DNA of 33,899 nucleotides from a virus, in IMG/VR virus record IMGVR_UViG_3300017719_003080, positions 1 to 33,899 of that record. The stretch is one strand, 5' to 3'. The notes beneath the pieces are model-generated. The model made no database searches. It saw only the letters and a list, made by a program, of their open reading frames with translations, and was not told where the DNA came from. Shown here one piece after another: positions 1-6,444 of this stretch. Position 1 is the stretch's first letter. Each line of letters opens with the position of its first letter. Position numbers and translations under genes: made by a program.

Positions 1-393
1 GACAGTACTTGCTATTACTCTGCTGGGTGTTATTCTGGTGATATATACTATGTGCCTAATGCGTGTTTTGAATGGGTTATCTCAGTAGATCCTTATTGTT
101 GTAATACAACATGGGATGAGGGATGTGATGGATTATATGCATATTGTGCAGATGGTTGGACGGGCCCTACAGATATAGCAATGTTTGAAAGAATGGGTAT
201 TTTACCTTATCCTAATCCATCTACAGGTGTAGTTAATTTTGCATCAAAGATAAATATTAAAGTATACGATTCTGTAGGTAAATTAGTATTAGAATCTAAT
301 AATGTTTTTAGCATAAAACTTAAACAAGGTTTTTATTTAATTGAAATAAATAAAGAAGATTTAAATTTAACAACAAAAATAATTATACAATAA
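1..393 (+). CDS. 3' part of Cys-rich protein with T9SS C-terminal sorting domain
   Basis: The frame is open from the first base, so this is the C-terminal 130 residues of a longer protein; the GTG at 52 is not a believable start. Seen: a Cys-rich segment with DPYCCNTTWDEGC (nt 88-126) and further Cys nearby, then a linker, then a classic type A sorting domain: YPNPSTG (nt 208-228), a V-N-F strand, VYDSVGKLV, IKLKQGFYLIEI and a terminal TTKIIIQ. Known: this fold (TIGR04183/Por_Secre_tail type) routes periplasmic proteins through the type IX secretion system to the outer surface of Bacteroidetes and is then usually cleaved. The Cys motif occurs in secreted bacterial proteins. Inferred: either a tail-fibre or spike end that copies a host surface module, or a secreted cargo protein. 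The N-terminus, and thus any signal peptide, is outside the window. The stop overlaps the next start (TAATG). Confidence 0.85.
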   Translation, partial: DSTCYYSAGCYSGDIYYVPNACFEWVISVDPYCCNTTWDEGCDGLYAYCADGWTGPTDIAMFERMGILPYPNPSTGVVNFASKINIKVYDSVGKLVLESNNVFSIKLKQGFYLIEINKEDLNLTTKIIIQ

Positions 394-581
394 TGGACGA
401 GAATAAAAAACAAATACATTGTGGTAAGCCTAATTGTGAAGCAGAAAATTGTGTTTGCATTACACAAGATCATACTGGTACAGATGAATTTTTTAAAGCT
501 TGGACAGAGTCTTTAGAAAAATTAGATCAACCTACTTGTAATATTACTAATCAAGAAGATTGCGAAAACTGTGGCTCTTAA
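393..581 (+). CDS. Small Cys-rich protein, unknown function
   Basis: This 62-residue acidic protein has eight Cys: a CGKPNCEAENCVC cluster near residues 10-22 and a C-terminal group ending DCENCGS. The spacing suggests metal binding or disulfides, but I recognise no family. Its ATG shares its A with the stop of the T9SS-domain gene (TAATG), so it is probably translated by reinitiation from that message. Its end overlaps the GTG start of the holin gene by 11 nt. Position between a surface-type protein and the holin places it in the late tail/lysis module. Confidence 0.7.
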   Translation: MDENKKQIHCGKPNCEAENCVCITQDHTGTDEFFKAWTESLEKLDQPTCNITNQEDCENCGS

Positions 582-996
582 TAATTTATTAGGCGGTTTG
601 TTTGGCAAGGTACTAGACAACGCAGAAGGCATATTAGATAAAGTTATTACAACTGATAAAGAAAGAGACGAAGCTAAGCTTGCTATACAAAAAGTATTAT
701 TAGACGCAGAGCGTGAGGCATTTGCTAAAGAAGTAGAAGATCGTAAGTCTGCAAGAGAGCTATATAAAGATGATGCTATTATACAAAAAGCATTAGCTAT
801 TTTATTTACTGTTGCATATTTTGGAATTAGTTTTGTAATGTTTAATCATTTTATTTTGGGAGATATTAACTTAGGAGAATTTGAAATTAGTTTTATTTCT
901 ACTATCTTTGGAGCAATGAGTGCTAAAGTTAATACTATTGTAGATTTTTTCTTTGGTGGTAGCTCAAATAAAAATAAAGAAAATAAAGATGGCTAA
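571..996 (+). CDS. Holin, 3TM/GTA-type
   Basis: The 141-residue protein starts with an amphipathic helix (NNLLGGLFGKVLDNAEG), continues with a long charged helix rich in E, K and R (about 28-70, ending RKSARELYKDD), and then has two hydrophobic segments (about 72-95 and 104-128). This matches the plan of the GTA_holin_3TM holins found in many phages and gene transfer agents, which permeabilise the inner membrane at lysis. The start is GTG at 571 inside the end of the preceding gene. It lies about 2.3 kb upstream of the DUF5675 gene, a possible cell-wall partner. The C-terminal tail is polar and Lys/Asn-rich. The topology is clear; the exact family is by resemblance. Confidence 0.75.
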   Translation: MALNNLLGGLFGKVLDNAEGILDKVITTDKERDEAKLAIQKVLLDAEREAFAKEVEDRKSARELYKDDAIIQKALAILFTVAYFGISFVMFNHFILGDINLGEFEISFISTIFGAMSAKVNTIVDFFFGGSSNKNKENKDG

Positions 997-1264
997 GACT
1001 CCTGTATGGCAAAGAAAAGAGGGTAAGAGTCCTTCTGGTGGTTTAAACGCTAAAGGTCGCAGGAGCGCAGGTGTAGGAGCTCCTGTTACTGAAGATAAAC
1101 CTAAAGGTAAAAGAAAAAAAAGAAAAGGTTCTTTTTGTGCTAGAATGAAAGGAATGCGCAAAAGACAAAAACCTAGTAACAATACTGGTAAAGATAGATT
1201 AAGTTTAAGTTTAAAAAAATGGAATTGTCACGATCAAGGTGGTAGGTTTCAACAATTAGATTAA
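989..1264 (+). CDS. Small basic phage protein, DUF6321-like, with QLD tail
   Basis: I use the ATG at 989, which overlaps the holin stop, and not the upstream GTG at 953, whose added residues lie wholly inside the holin gene. The 91-residue product is strongly basic. It carries SPSGGLNAKGR (14-24), SFCARMKGMRK (48-58) and LKKWNC (75-80), a motif set shared by short proteins of marine phages that I believe are called DUF6321. The role is unknown. The C-terminus GGRFQQLD matches the ends of the next genes and of the 59-residue gene at 23492. High charge and the late location suggest a DNA-associated or virion-internal protein, which is inference. Confidence 0.7.
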   Translation: MAKTPVWQRKEGKSPSGGLNAKGRRSAGVGAPVTEDKPKGKRKKRKGSFCARMKGMRKRQKPSNNTGKDRLSLSLKKWNCHDQGGRFQQLD

Positions 1265-1266
1265 TT

Positions 1267-1452
1267 ATGCCAAAAGACGCGTGTTATAATAAAGTAGTAT
1301 CAAGATATGGACCAAAAACATCAGCTTATAGAAGTGGTGCAATGGCTAAATGTCGTAAAGTAGGAGTATCAAATTGGGGAAATAAAAGTAAAAAGAAAGC
1401 TTCTAAAGGAATGAAATATTCTGACGGAGGTATGTATCAACAATTAGATTAA
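1267..1452 (+). CDS. Small basic phage protein with CRKVG motif and QLD tail
   Basis: The 61-residue product begins MPKDACYNKVVSRYG and has a conserved-looking AYRSGAMAKCRKVGVSNWG block (20-38), a pattern I recognise from many small phage proteins near DUF5872, function unknown. The C-terminal part is KGMKYSDGGMYQQLD, nearly the same as in the gene that follows. Start ATG lies two bases after the stop of the preceding gene, in a segment (CAATTAGATTAAT) repeated at the ends of three genes here. Very Lys/Arg-rich. Confidence 0.7.
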   Translation: MPKDACYNKVVSRYGPKTSAYRSGAMAKCRKVGVSNWGNKSKKKASKGMKYSDGGMYQQLD

Positions 1453-1458
1453 TATATC

Positions 1459-1632
1459 ATGAAAAAAAGTTTTAAAAAGCATATGATGTATGCAAAAGAC
1501 GGTAAAAGCGTAATGGCTAATACTATGCAAGATCATTTAGATTTAAAAAAGAAAGGATATGGACACTCTAAGCCTAAAGCTAATAAGGGTATGAAATATA
1601 AAAATGGTGGTCAACTTAGACAATTAGATTAA
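1459..1632 (+). CDS. 57-residue basic protein with KGMKY..GG..QLD tail
   Basis: This short frame starts at ATG 1459, five bases after the preceding stop, and ends three bases before the next ATG, filling the gap exactly. Its N-terminal half (MKKSFKKHMMYAKDGKS) is Lys/Met/His-rich and the middle is DHLDLKKKGYGHS. The C-terminal 15 residues, KGMKYKNGGQLRQLD, repeat the tag of the neighbouring gene. No enzyme motif is visible. The tag conservation and tight packing show it is a real gene; the function is unknown. Confidence 0.7.
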   Translation: MKKSFKKHMMYAKDGKSVMANTMQDHLDLKKKGYGHSKPKANKGMKYKNGGQLRQLD

Positions 1633-1634
1633 TT

Positions 1635-1949
1635 ATGGCGGTTCGTAAAACAGCTAAAGGTGCTGCACTTAAAAGATGGTTTAAGGAAGACTGGAGAACT
1701 CCTAAAGGTAATAAAGATTACAGTAAAGGAGAAAATACTTTTAGACCTACTAAAAAAATATCTAAAGACACTCCTAAAACTTGGAGTCAACTTAGCCCTG
1801 CTGATAAAGCTAAAGCTAAGAAAGAAAAAAATACTAAAGGAAGAGTAAGTAAATACGGACATGGTGGTAGCTATAGAGGTCAAACCGCTAAAAAAAATAT
1901 GTGTTGTTGTGGAGCAAGAATGTCACGATTAAACGAACAGCATGGATAA
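1635..1949 (+). CDS. Basic phage protein, DUF5872-like
   Basis: The 104-residue protein opens KTAKGAALKRWFKEDWRTP and continues with RPTKKISKDTPKTW and SQLSPADKAKAKKEK, the pattern of DUF5872, a small phage and giant-virus protein of unknown role. The C-terminal third differs from the family: KYGHGGSYRGQ, a looser form of the neighbours' KY..GG tag, followed by CCCGARMSRLNEQHG with three consecutive Cys. It overlaps the next start by 8 nt. Fourth member of the basic mini-protein run. Confidence 0.7.
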   Translation: MAVRKTAKGAALKRWFKEDWRTPKGNKDYSKGENTFRPTKKISKDTPKTWSQLSPADKAKAKKEKNTKGRVSKYGHGGSYRGQTAKKNMCCCGARMSRLNEQHG

Positions 1950-2172
1950 AGAATTAGAATTAGCAATGAATAATGCTTATGAAGTTATTATTGATTTTGC
2001 TACTATAGATGAGCTAATAAGCAAACATCCAAATCAACCTATATACTTAGCCTTTGATCCAGAAAAAATGGAGCAAGATGATTATTGGGATAGTACTATT
2101 GATAGTATGATTGAGTACTTTATATTAGCTGAAGAATATGAAAAATGTTCTAAATTAAAAGAATTATTGTAA
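1942..2172 (+). CDS. Small acidic protein, unknown function
   Basis: The 76-residue product is acidic and predicted helical, with DYWDSTIDSMIEYFILAEEYEKCSKLKELL forming the C-terminal helices (split here only by description; Asp/Glu alternate with aromatic residues). No known domain is apparent. It contrasts with the basic proteins upstream, and could pair with them. The stop overlaps the next start as TAATG at 2170-2174. Confidence 0.65.
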   Translation: MDKELELAMNNAYEVIIDFATIDELISKHPNQPIYLAFDPEKMEQDDYWDSTIDSMIEYFILAEEYEKCSKLKELL

Positions 2173-2396
2173 TGGCACAATTAACAACAATAGACGGAGT
2201 TCCTTTGTATAGTACAGTAGCAGAAGCTTTAGAGTATGCTGCACAAAATAACTTAGTGGGTTATCATACTCATTTATACAATGGTGCTATTGGTTATATG
2301 GGTGGTGCTACACATGGGCAAGCATCTACTGCATCATCAGGGTTTCAAGAAGATACTACCATAAATAACACAAATGGTAATATAGGAAATTATTAA
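2172..2396 (+). CDS. Small Gly/Ala-rich protein, probably structural
   Basis: The 74-residue protein contains VPLYSTVAEALEYAAQNN followed by a His/Gly-rich stretch, GYHTHLYNGAIGYMGGATHG, and a polar Thr/Asn-rich C-terminus (TTINNTNGNIGNY). It is translationally coupled to the preceding gene. The composition resembles accessory virion proteins, but I recognise no family. A promoter box follows it before the next gene. Confidence 0.6.
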   Translation: MAQLTTIDGVPLYSTVAEALEYAAQNNLVGYHTHLYNGAIGYMGGATHGQASTASSGFQEDTTINNTNGNIGNY

Positions 2397-2405
2397 TATT
2401 TAAAC

Positions 2406-2413
2406 TATATTTG
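2406..2413 (+). promoter_or_regulatory. Bacteroidota -7 promoter box TATATTTG
   Basis: A perfect TAnnTTTG lies in the 32-bp gap before the gene at 2429, with an A-rich 15-nt leader before its ATG. No clear TTG -33 element stands about 20 bp upstream, so strength is uncertain. Confidence 0.6.
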
Positions 2414-2428
2414 TAAAAAATAAATAAA

Positions 2429-2812
2429 ATGGCACAAAACTATACATTTAACGGATCTTTAACCATGAGTGCTACTTCAGCTACAGGTTATACATCTAGC
2501 ATGAGTGGTACAACTACAATTAATATAACTGGAGTAGATCAAATTGCATCAGGAAGAATTGATTGTGCAACAGATGGTGATGCAACTATTATGGCAGCAC
2601 CTGGAGTTGGTAGAATACTTTATGTTAGAAACATGGACGACACTAACAAAGTTGAAGTTTATGAAGGAGCTTCAAGTGATAATGACTTAATAGGTGTATT
2701 AAAGCCAGGTGAGTTTTTATTTACTATAATTCGTGGAACAGGTACAACTACAGCTAGAGGGCTTGGAGGTACAGTAACAGCAGAATATTTTGCTGTAGAA
2801 ATAGAAGCATAA
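2429..2812 (+). CDS. Phage structural protein (beta-rich, paralogue of next gene)
   Basis: The 127-residue protein is rich in Thr, Ser and Gly at the start (MAQNYTFNGSLTMSATS) and has the core GRILYVRNMDDTNKVEVYEG, then IGVLKPGEFLFTII and a final strand EYFAVEIEA. The layout (variable N-terminus, strand with RN-D-TN, LKPGEF loop) recurs in the following gene, so the two look like diverged copies. Such proteins are typically small virion decoration or fibre-associated components. It has its own candidate promoter at 2406. Confidence 0.6.
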   Translation: MAQNYTFNGSLTMSATSATGYTSSMSGTTTINITGVDQIASGRIDCATDGDATIMAAPGVGRILYVRNMDDTNKVEVYEGASSDNDLIGVLKPGEFLFTIIRGTGTTTARGLGGTVTAEYFAVEIEA

Positions 2813-2829
2813 TTTAACAATATATATAC

Positions 2830-3255
2830 ATGGCAACTCAAGCAACAAGCGTAAGCGTATCAGGTAATTTTACACTAACAGATAGTACTGGATCAGTTGT
2901 ATTTACTTTTAGCCCTAGTTTTACAACATTATCTGACACTACTTCTGGTGCAATAAGTACAGGTGAAATTTTAACTGACGGTACAAGTGATACTACTGTA
3001 AATTTAGCTAGACATCACAAAGATGCATTATTTGCATTTATAAAAAATGTAGATACAGATTATCCTGTAGCCGTAAAACCAGACGGTGATGTTATTGCAA
3101 ATCTAAAACCAGGAGAGTTTATGTTTTCTCCAATTCACATTGATGGAGCAGGTGATGCTTCAAATAATTTAGATTTAGCTGCAACTACAGCTGCGCAAAA
3201 AGTACAATTTTTACTTTGCGATGGCCCTAATACAGGTATTAATACTGACGACTAA
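2830..3255 (+). CDS. Phage structural protein (paralogue of preceding gene)
   Basis: The 141-residue protein starts with an alternating Ser/Thr/Val segment (TSVSVSGNFTLTDSTG), then FAFIKNVDTDYPVAVKPDGD, NLKPGEFMFSPI and QKVQFLLCDG. The order and the LKPGEF block match the protein encoded at 2429. It ends with an acidic NTDD. No signal peptide or enzyme motif. Probably a virion surface or accessory protein. The stop overlaps the DUF5675 start (TAATG at 3253). Confidence 0.6.
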   Translation: MATQATSVSVSGNFTLTDSTGSVVFTFSPSFTTLSDTTSGAISTGEILTDGTSDTTVNLARHHKDALFAFIKNVDTDYPVAVKPDGDVIANLKPGEFMFSPIHIDGAGDASNNLDLAATTAAQKVQFLLCDGPNTGINTDD

Positions 3256-3728
3256 TGCGTTTGGAGGTATTAAGGTTTAGCTCACAAGCAGATTGTACAC
3301 ACGGTCTGCTTTTTGAGCTTACAGATATAGGCAGAAAATTTATTTGTTATACACTAGAAGACGAAGCTAGAGCTTTAAAAGTTAAAGGTGAAACAAGAAT
3401 ACCTGCTGGAACGTATAACATACAACTTAGAAAAGAAGGTGGATTTCATAACAGATATATTAAAAAATACGGTGCTTTTCACATTGGTATGCTTCATATC
3501 GTTGACGTTCCTAACTTTGAGTATATTCTTATACATACTGGAAATACTGATGAGCATACTGCTGGATGTTTAATTGTTGGTGATTCACAAGAAAATAATA
3601 TTATTTTAAAAGATGGGTTTGTAGGTAAAAGTAATAATGCTTATAAACGCATCTATCCTAATATTGCAAATGCAATTAAAAAAGGACAAGAGGTAACTAT
3701 TAAGTATACGGACTATGACCAAATATAG
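3255..3728 (+). CDS. DUF5675 family protein, candidate lysis enzyme
   Basis: The 157-residue protein shows the DUF5675 blocks in order: CYTLEDE (31-37), KGETRIPAGTY (44-54), GGFHNRY (62-68), GMLHI (78-82) and IHTGNTDEHTAGCLIVG (93-109). Function of the family is unproven. The His...Thr-x-Gly-Cys arrangement resembles the L,D-transpeptidase (YkuD) active site, so a cell-wall role is a reasonable inference, helped by the holin encoded 2.3 kb upstream. It has no signal peptide or transmembrane segment. The 3' end overlaps the next gene by 14 nt. Confidence 0.7.
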   Translation: MRLEVLRFSSQADCTHGLLFELTDIGRKFICYTLEDEARALKVKGETRIPAGTYNIQLRKEGGFHNRYIKKYGAFHIGMLHIVDVPNFEYILIHTGNTDEHTAGCLIVGDSQENNIILKDGFVGKSNNAYKRIYPNIANAIKKGQEVTIKYTDYDQI

Positions 3729-4353
3729 ATCTTCTATAAATGAAGCTAAATCTAAAAAAACTATTACTTCAACTCAAAAAAAAGAGTTAGAAAAAAAATC
3801 TACAGATCAATTTTTACAACAAAGTTTTCAGCCTAATTTAAGCTCTAAACCTTATAGACCTACTTCAAGTGTATATACACCTAGACCTACATCTACAAAT
3901 GTTACGACTGTAGCGCAACAAGAAATAGAAGACAGTGATATATCAGTTGTAAAAAATTTACCATTTTTAACTAATACAAGTTCTGATAGATATATTAAAA
4001 TATTTGATAGTAGTGTAAATGCAAAATTACAAGACGTTTTAATTTTAAATAGAAGTACAACAGAATTAGCCAGAGTAAATATATTACTATCTACTTTTGA
4101 TTTAGATAAAGAATACGGAGTTAATAGAAATCAACTTTTAGAAAACAATCCAAATACTGTATATCTATTACATCAATATGATTTAAGAGCTAATACCACC
4201 TTATCTTCAGATGAAGTAACGAGTAATCAAGCATCATTAAGAAATGCTGCTCATTTAGGAGATGTTAAAATCGCATCCAAAAAGAAAACTATATATTTGT
4301 ATGCACACAAACCAACTGATATTGGCATTGTGGATCTTACTATTATAAAATAA
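3715..4353 (+). CDS. Hypothetical protein, probably virion-associated
   Basis: The 212-residue product has a long polar N-terminus rich in Lys, Ser, Thr, Gln and Pro (1-70, e.g. KPYRPTSSVYTPRPTST), looking disordered, then a folded part with ISVVKNLPFLTNTSSDRYI, LILNRSTTELARVNILLS and a C-terminal TIYLYAHKPTDIGIVDLTI. No family recognised. It overlaps the DUF5675 gene and is coupled to the next one by TAATG. Likely structural by location only. Confidence 0.6.
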   Translation: MTKYRSSINEAKSKKTITSTQKKELEKKSTDQFLQQSFQPNLSSKPYRPTSSVYTPRPTSTNVTTVAQQEIEDSDISVVKNLPFLTNTSSDRYIKIFDSSVNAKLQDVLILNRSTTELARVNILLSTFDLDKEYGVNRNQLLENNPNTVYLLHQYDLRANTTLSSDEVTSNQASLRNAAHLGDVKIASKKKTIYLYAHKPTDIGIVDLTIIK

Positions 4354-4610
4354 TGGAAAACAAATTACCTATCTGGATGACAGATTGGACTCTAGAACAT
4401 CCTAAGAAAAAAAATCAAGTTATAGTAAAAGATGTTATCTGTAAAGGTTGGACATCTAAGGACATTATTAACAATGAAATGTTAATAAAAAAAGTGTTAA
4501 GTAAGCTAGGAAATAAGAAAAAGAATTTAATATTGGTACCGATTCATGTTAAGCTCAAATCACAACATGGATATGGCCCTAAATATGAAAACGAAAAATT
4601 ATTTTCTTAA
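4353..4610 (+). CDS. Hypothetical basic protein
   Basis: The 85-residue protein carries IWMTDWTLEHPKKKNQVIV near the start and KGWTSKDIINNEMLIKKVL, with a Lys-rich loop before a hydrophobic strand LILVPIHVKL. No recognised domain. Both ends show TAATG overlaps (4351-4355 and 4608-4612), so it is translated as a unit with the flanking genes, perhaps with the phosphoesterase downstream. Confidence 0.6.
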   Translation: MENKLPIWMTDWTLEHPKKKNQVIVKDVICKGWTSKDIINNEMLIKKVLSKLGNKKKNLILVPIHVKLKSQHGYGPKYENEKLFS

Positions 4611-5899
4611 TGAAAAAAGTTGATACAGATAAAATAAAAGAATATTTATTAGCTAATCCAGAATTTTTAAATTCTAAATACGCTAATACAGCTAAATTAT
4701 TTGACACTAATTACGAAGTAATAAGGAGTTTAGCTAGAGGATTAAGGGATAAAATTAATCCGCAACATAGCAAAGAAACTACAAATTTTGAAGAAAATAA
4801 AGATGGTGCTGTAGTAACCTGTGAGGATAGTAAAAGGGTTAAGTCGTTAGATGACCTTTTAAAGGCTTGTAATGTAAATTTAAATGTTTGGGAAGTAGAT
4901 AAGTACGACATAGGAACTTATGAAGTTACAGGCTTTGATAAAGCTAAACGACCAATAACAATACCAATGTTTAGGACAAAAGCTTGGTTAAAGCGTATTG
5001 ATCCTACAATGAATATACAAAAGATAAGAGAGGAGCTGGTTCAAGACTTAGTTCCTCTTTTTGATTCAGTACCTAGAGAAATAATTAGACCATCTAGTTA
5101 TAAAGATGATGATCCACACCTATTAGAAATTAATGCTTGCGACCTACATTTAGGTAAGATAGGGATAGAAGGAGATAGGTATAGTTTAGATATAGCTAGA
5201 AACAGAATGTTAAAAGCTTTGGAGCATCTAGTTAAACGTGCAAGTGGATTTTATATAGATAAAATATTGTTTGTAGTAGGTAATGATTTTTTAAACTCTG
5301 ATGGAGACTTTCCTATTGCTAGTACAACTAAGGGTACGCCACAATCAAATACTGATTCACATATAGAAATGTATAGAAGCGGTAGAAAGTTGTTAGTAGA
5401 ATGTATTAATATGTTATTGGATGTTAGTGAAGTTCATGTAGTAGTAATACCAGGTAATCATGATAAAGAATCAATGATGCATATTGGAGATGCGCTAGAA
5501 GTCTGTTACGAAAATAATGGTAATGTAACAGTAGATAACTCTGCATCTATGATGAAAGCGTACCAATATGGTACATGTTTAATTATAAATGATCATGGTG
5601 ATGGAGCTAAAATAAATAATTTACCTGGAATTGTTTCTCAAAGATATAGAGATATATGGAGTAGTGTAAGGCACGTAGAAGTGCATAGAGGGCATTTACA
5701 CACTAATAAAGCATATAAGATGCAAGCTGTAGAAGAATTAAATGGACTGACTGTAAGAAATTTATCATCTATGACGGCTACAGACGAATGGCATGATACC
5801 AAAGGATTTGTTGGAAATACAAAGAGAGCCTCTGCATTTGTATGGAGTAAGTTCAATGGTGTTCAGGCTAAGTTAAACTATAATGTTGAGGTTAACTAG
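4610..5899 (+). CDS. Calcineurin-like metallophosphoesterase with N-terminal helical domain
   Basis: The 429-residue protein has an N-terminal helical, HTH-like part (6-48) and a C-terminal phosphoesterase domain. The metal-binding motifs are visible in order: D178-x-H180 (CDLHLGK), VVGNDF (222-227, the GD-type motif with Asn-Asp), PGNHDKES (281-288), INDHGDG (326-332) and RGHLH (360-364). Known relatives hydrolyse phosphodiesters, including SbcD/Mre11 nucleases; phage versions occur near structural or recombination genes. The substrate is unknown; DNA-end trimming is possible. It is the last rightward gene, only 17 bp from the convergent leftward gene end at 5917. Confidence 0.85.
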   Translation: MKKVDTDKIKEYLLANPEFLNSKYANTAKLFDTNYEVIRSLARGLRDKINPQHSKETTNFEENKDGAVVTCEDSKRVKSLDDLLKACNVNLNVWEVDKYDIGTYEVTGFDKAKRPITIPMFRTKAWLKRIDPTMNIQKIREELVQDLVPLFDSVPREIIRPSSYKDDDPHLLEINACDLHLGKIGIEGDRYSLDIARNRMLKALEHLVKRASGFYIDKILFVVGNDFLNSDGDFPIASTTKGTPQSNTDSHIEMYRSGRKLLVECINMLLDVSEVHVVVIPGNHDKESMMHIGDALEVCYENNGNVTVDNSASMMKAYQYGTCLIINDHGDGAKINNLPGIVSQRYRDIWSSVRHVEVHRGHLHTNKAYKMQAVEELNGLTVRNLSSMTATDEWHDTKGFVGNTKRASAFVWSKFNGVQAKLNYNVEVN

Positions 5900-5916
5900 G
5901 CCAAACTACAATTATA

Positions 5917-6099
5917 TTATTCTCCAATTTCTGGTTCAATTACATTATATATTGCAGGATCAACATCTTTGATTTTCCTATAAACTTTTCTAGCTTCACG
6001 CTTTGCGTTTTCTAATGTTGTTTTATTTATATCAATACCAGTTGCGCTATTAATAATTAAATGTGCTTGTTTAAGCAACTTGTGCGTTTCTTTTTTCAT
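5917..6099 (-). CDS. Small basic helical protein, unknown
   Basis: The 60-residue product is helical and Lys-rich (THKLLKQAHLIINSATGID, then ENAKREARKVYRKIKDVDP). No family recognised. It is the distal gene of the leftward region, overlapping the upstream gene by 29 nt, and faces the phosphoesterase gene end-to-end with 17 bp between stops and no evident terminator hairpin. Confidence 0.55.
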   Translation of the reverse strand: MKKETHKLLKQAHLIINSATGIDINKTTLENAKREARKVYRKIKDVDPAIYNVIEPEIGE

Positions 6100-6265
6100 T
6101 TTCTTGTTTTAATAATTTTTTAGCTTTAGCTCCATATCTGTCACGATTGGAACGATCTCGTTTTACCTGTAATTTATCACTTTTAAATCCAAAGTACATT
6201 TCAAACATATCGTAATTTTTATAATTAGATATAGTTTTTGTTATTTTATCTTGAGGATGGTTCAT
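6071..6265 (-). CDS. Small basic protein, unknown
   Basis: The 64-residue protein has YKNYDMFEMYFGFKSDKL followed by a highly charged tail (KRDRSNRDRYGAKAKKLL). Net positive, possibly nucleic-acid binding; no family recognised. Upstream lies a 192-bp gap with three hairpins, so this gene has a structured leader if transcribed from the right. Confidence 0.55.
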   Translation of the reverse strand: MNHPQDKITKTISNYKNYDMFEMYFGFKSDKLQVKRDRSNRDRYGAKAKKLLKQENEKRNAQVA

Positions 6266-6292
6266 ATTGTTTTCATAGTATGTTTAGTTATT

Positions 6293-6444
6293 GCCCAGGG
6301 ATTACTCCCTAGGCTTTAACTTCCAAATTGAACTAATTCTAAAATAAATAATCTGAAAAAAAGTCATTTAATAGAATTATGTCCACACTATCAAACCGAT
6401 GATAGTGTTAAGAACGTCAGGAGTTAAAGTGATCCAGTCACTTT
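6293..6444. other. Three-hairpin intergenic region, candidate structured RNA
   Basis: The 192-bp gap 6266-6457 holds three separate inverted repeats: GCC(C)AGGGA-TTAC-TCCCT(A)GGC at 6293-6314; ACACTATC with GATAGTGT around an 8-nt loop at 6385-6408; AAAGTGA-TCCAG-TCACTTT at 6426-6444. The latter two have perfect 8- and 7-bp stems. None is followed by a clean T-run on either strand, so plain termination is doubtful. No tRNA fold was found. It could be a leader RNA for the gene at 6071, an sRNA or protein-binding site. Confidence 0.55.

Larger units (their letters stand above)
1253..1633 (+). repeat. Three copies of CAATTAGATTAAT at gene ends
   Basis: The 13-mer lies at 1253-1265, 1441-1453 and 1621-1633, spaced 188 and 180 bp. 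Each copy encodes Gln-Leu-Asp-stop and runs into the region just before the next ATG. It reflects duplication of the C-terminal tag together with the gene junction. Confidence 0.85.

Noticed and set aside
964-1182. Leftward open frame opposite the holin/basic-protein genes
   Set aside because: It is antisense to two supported rightward genes and has low-complexity, Leu/Phe-rich translation typical of the complement of Lys-rich coding sequence.
1629-1883. Leftward frame rich in Ser and Phe opposite the DUF5872-like gene
   Set aside because: Complement of a Lys-rich gene; no start signal or neighbour support.
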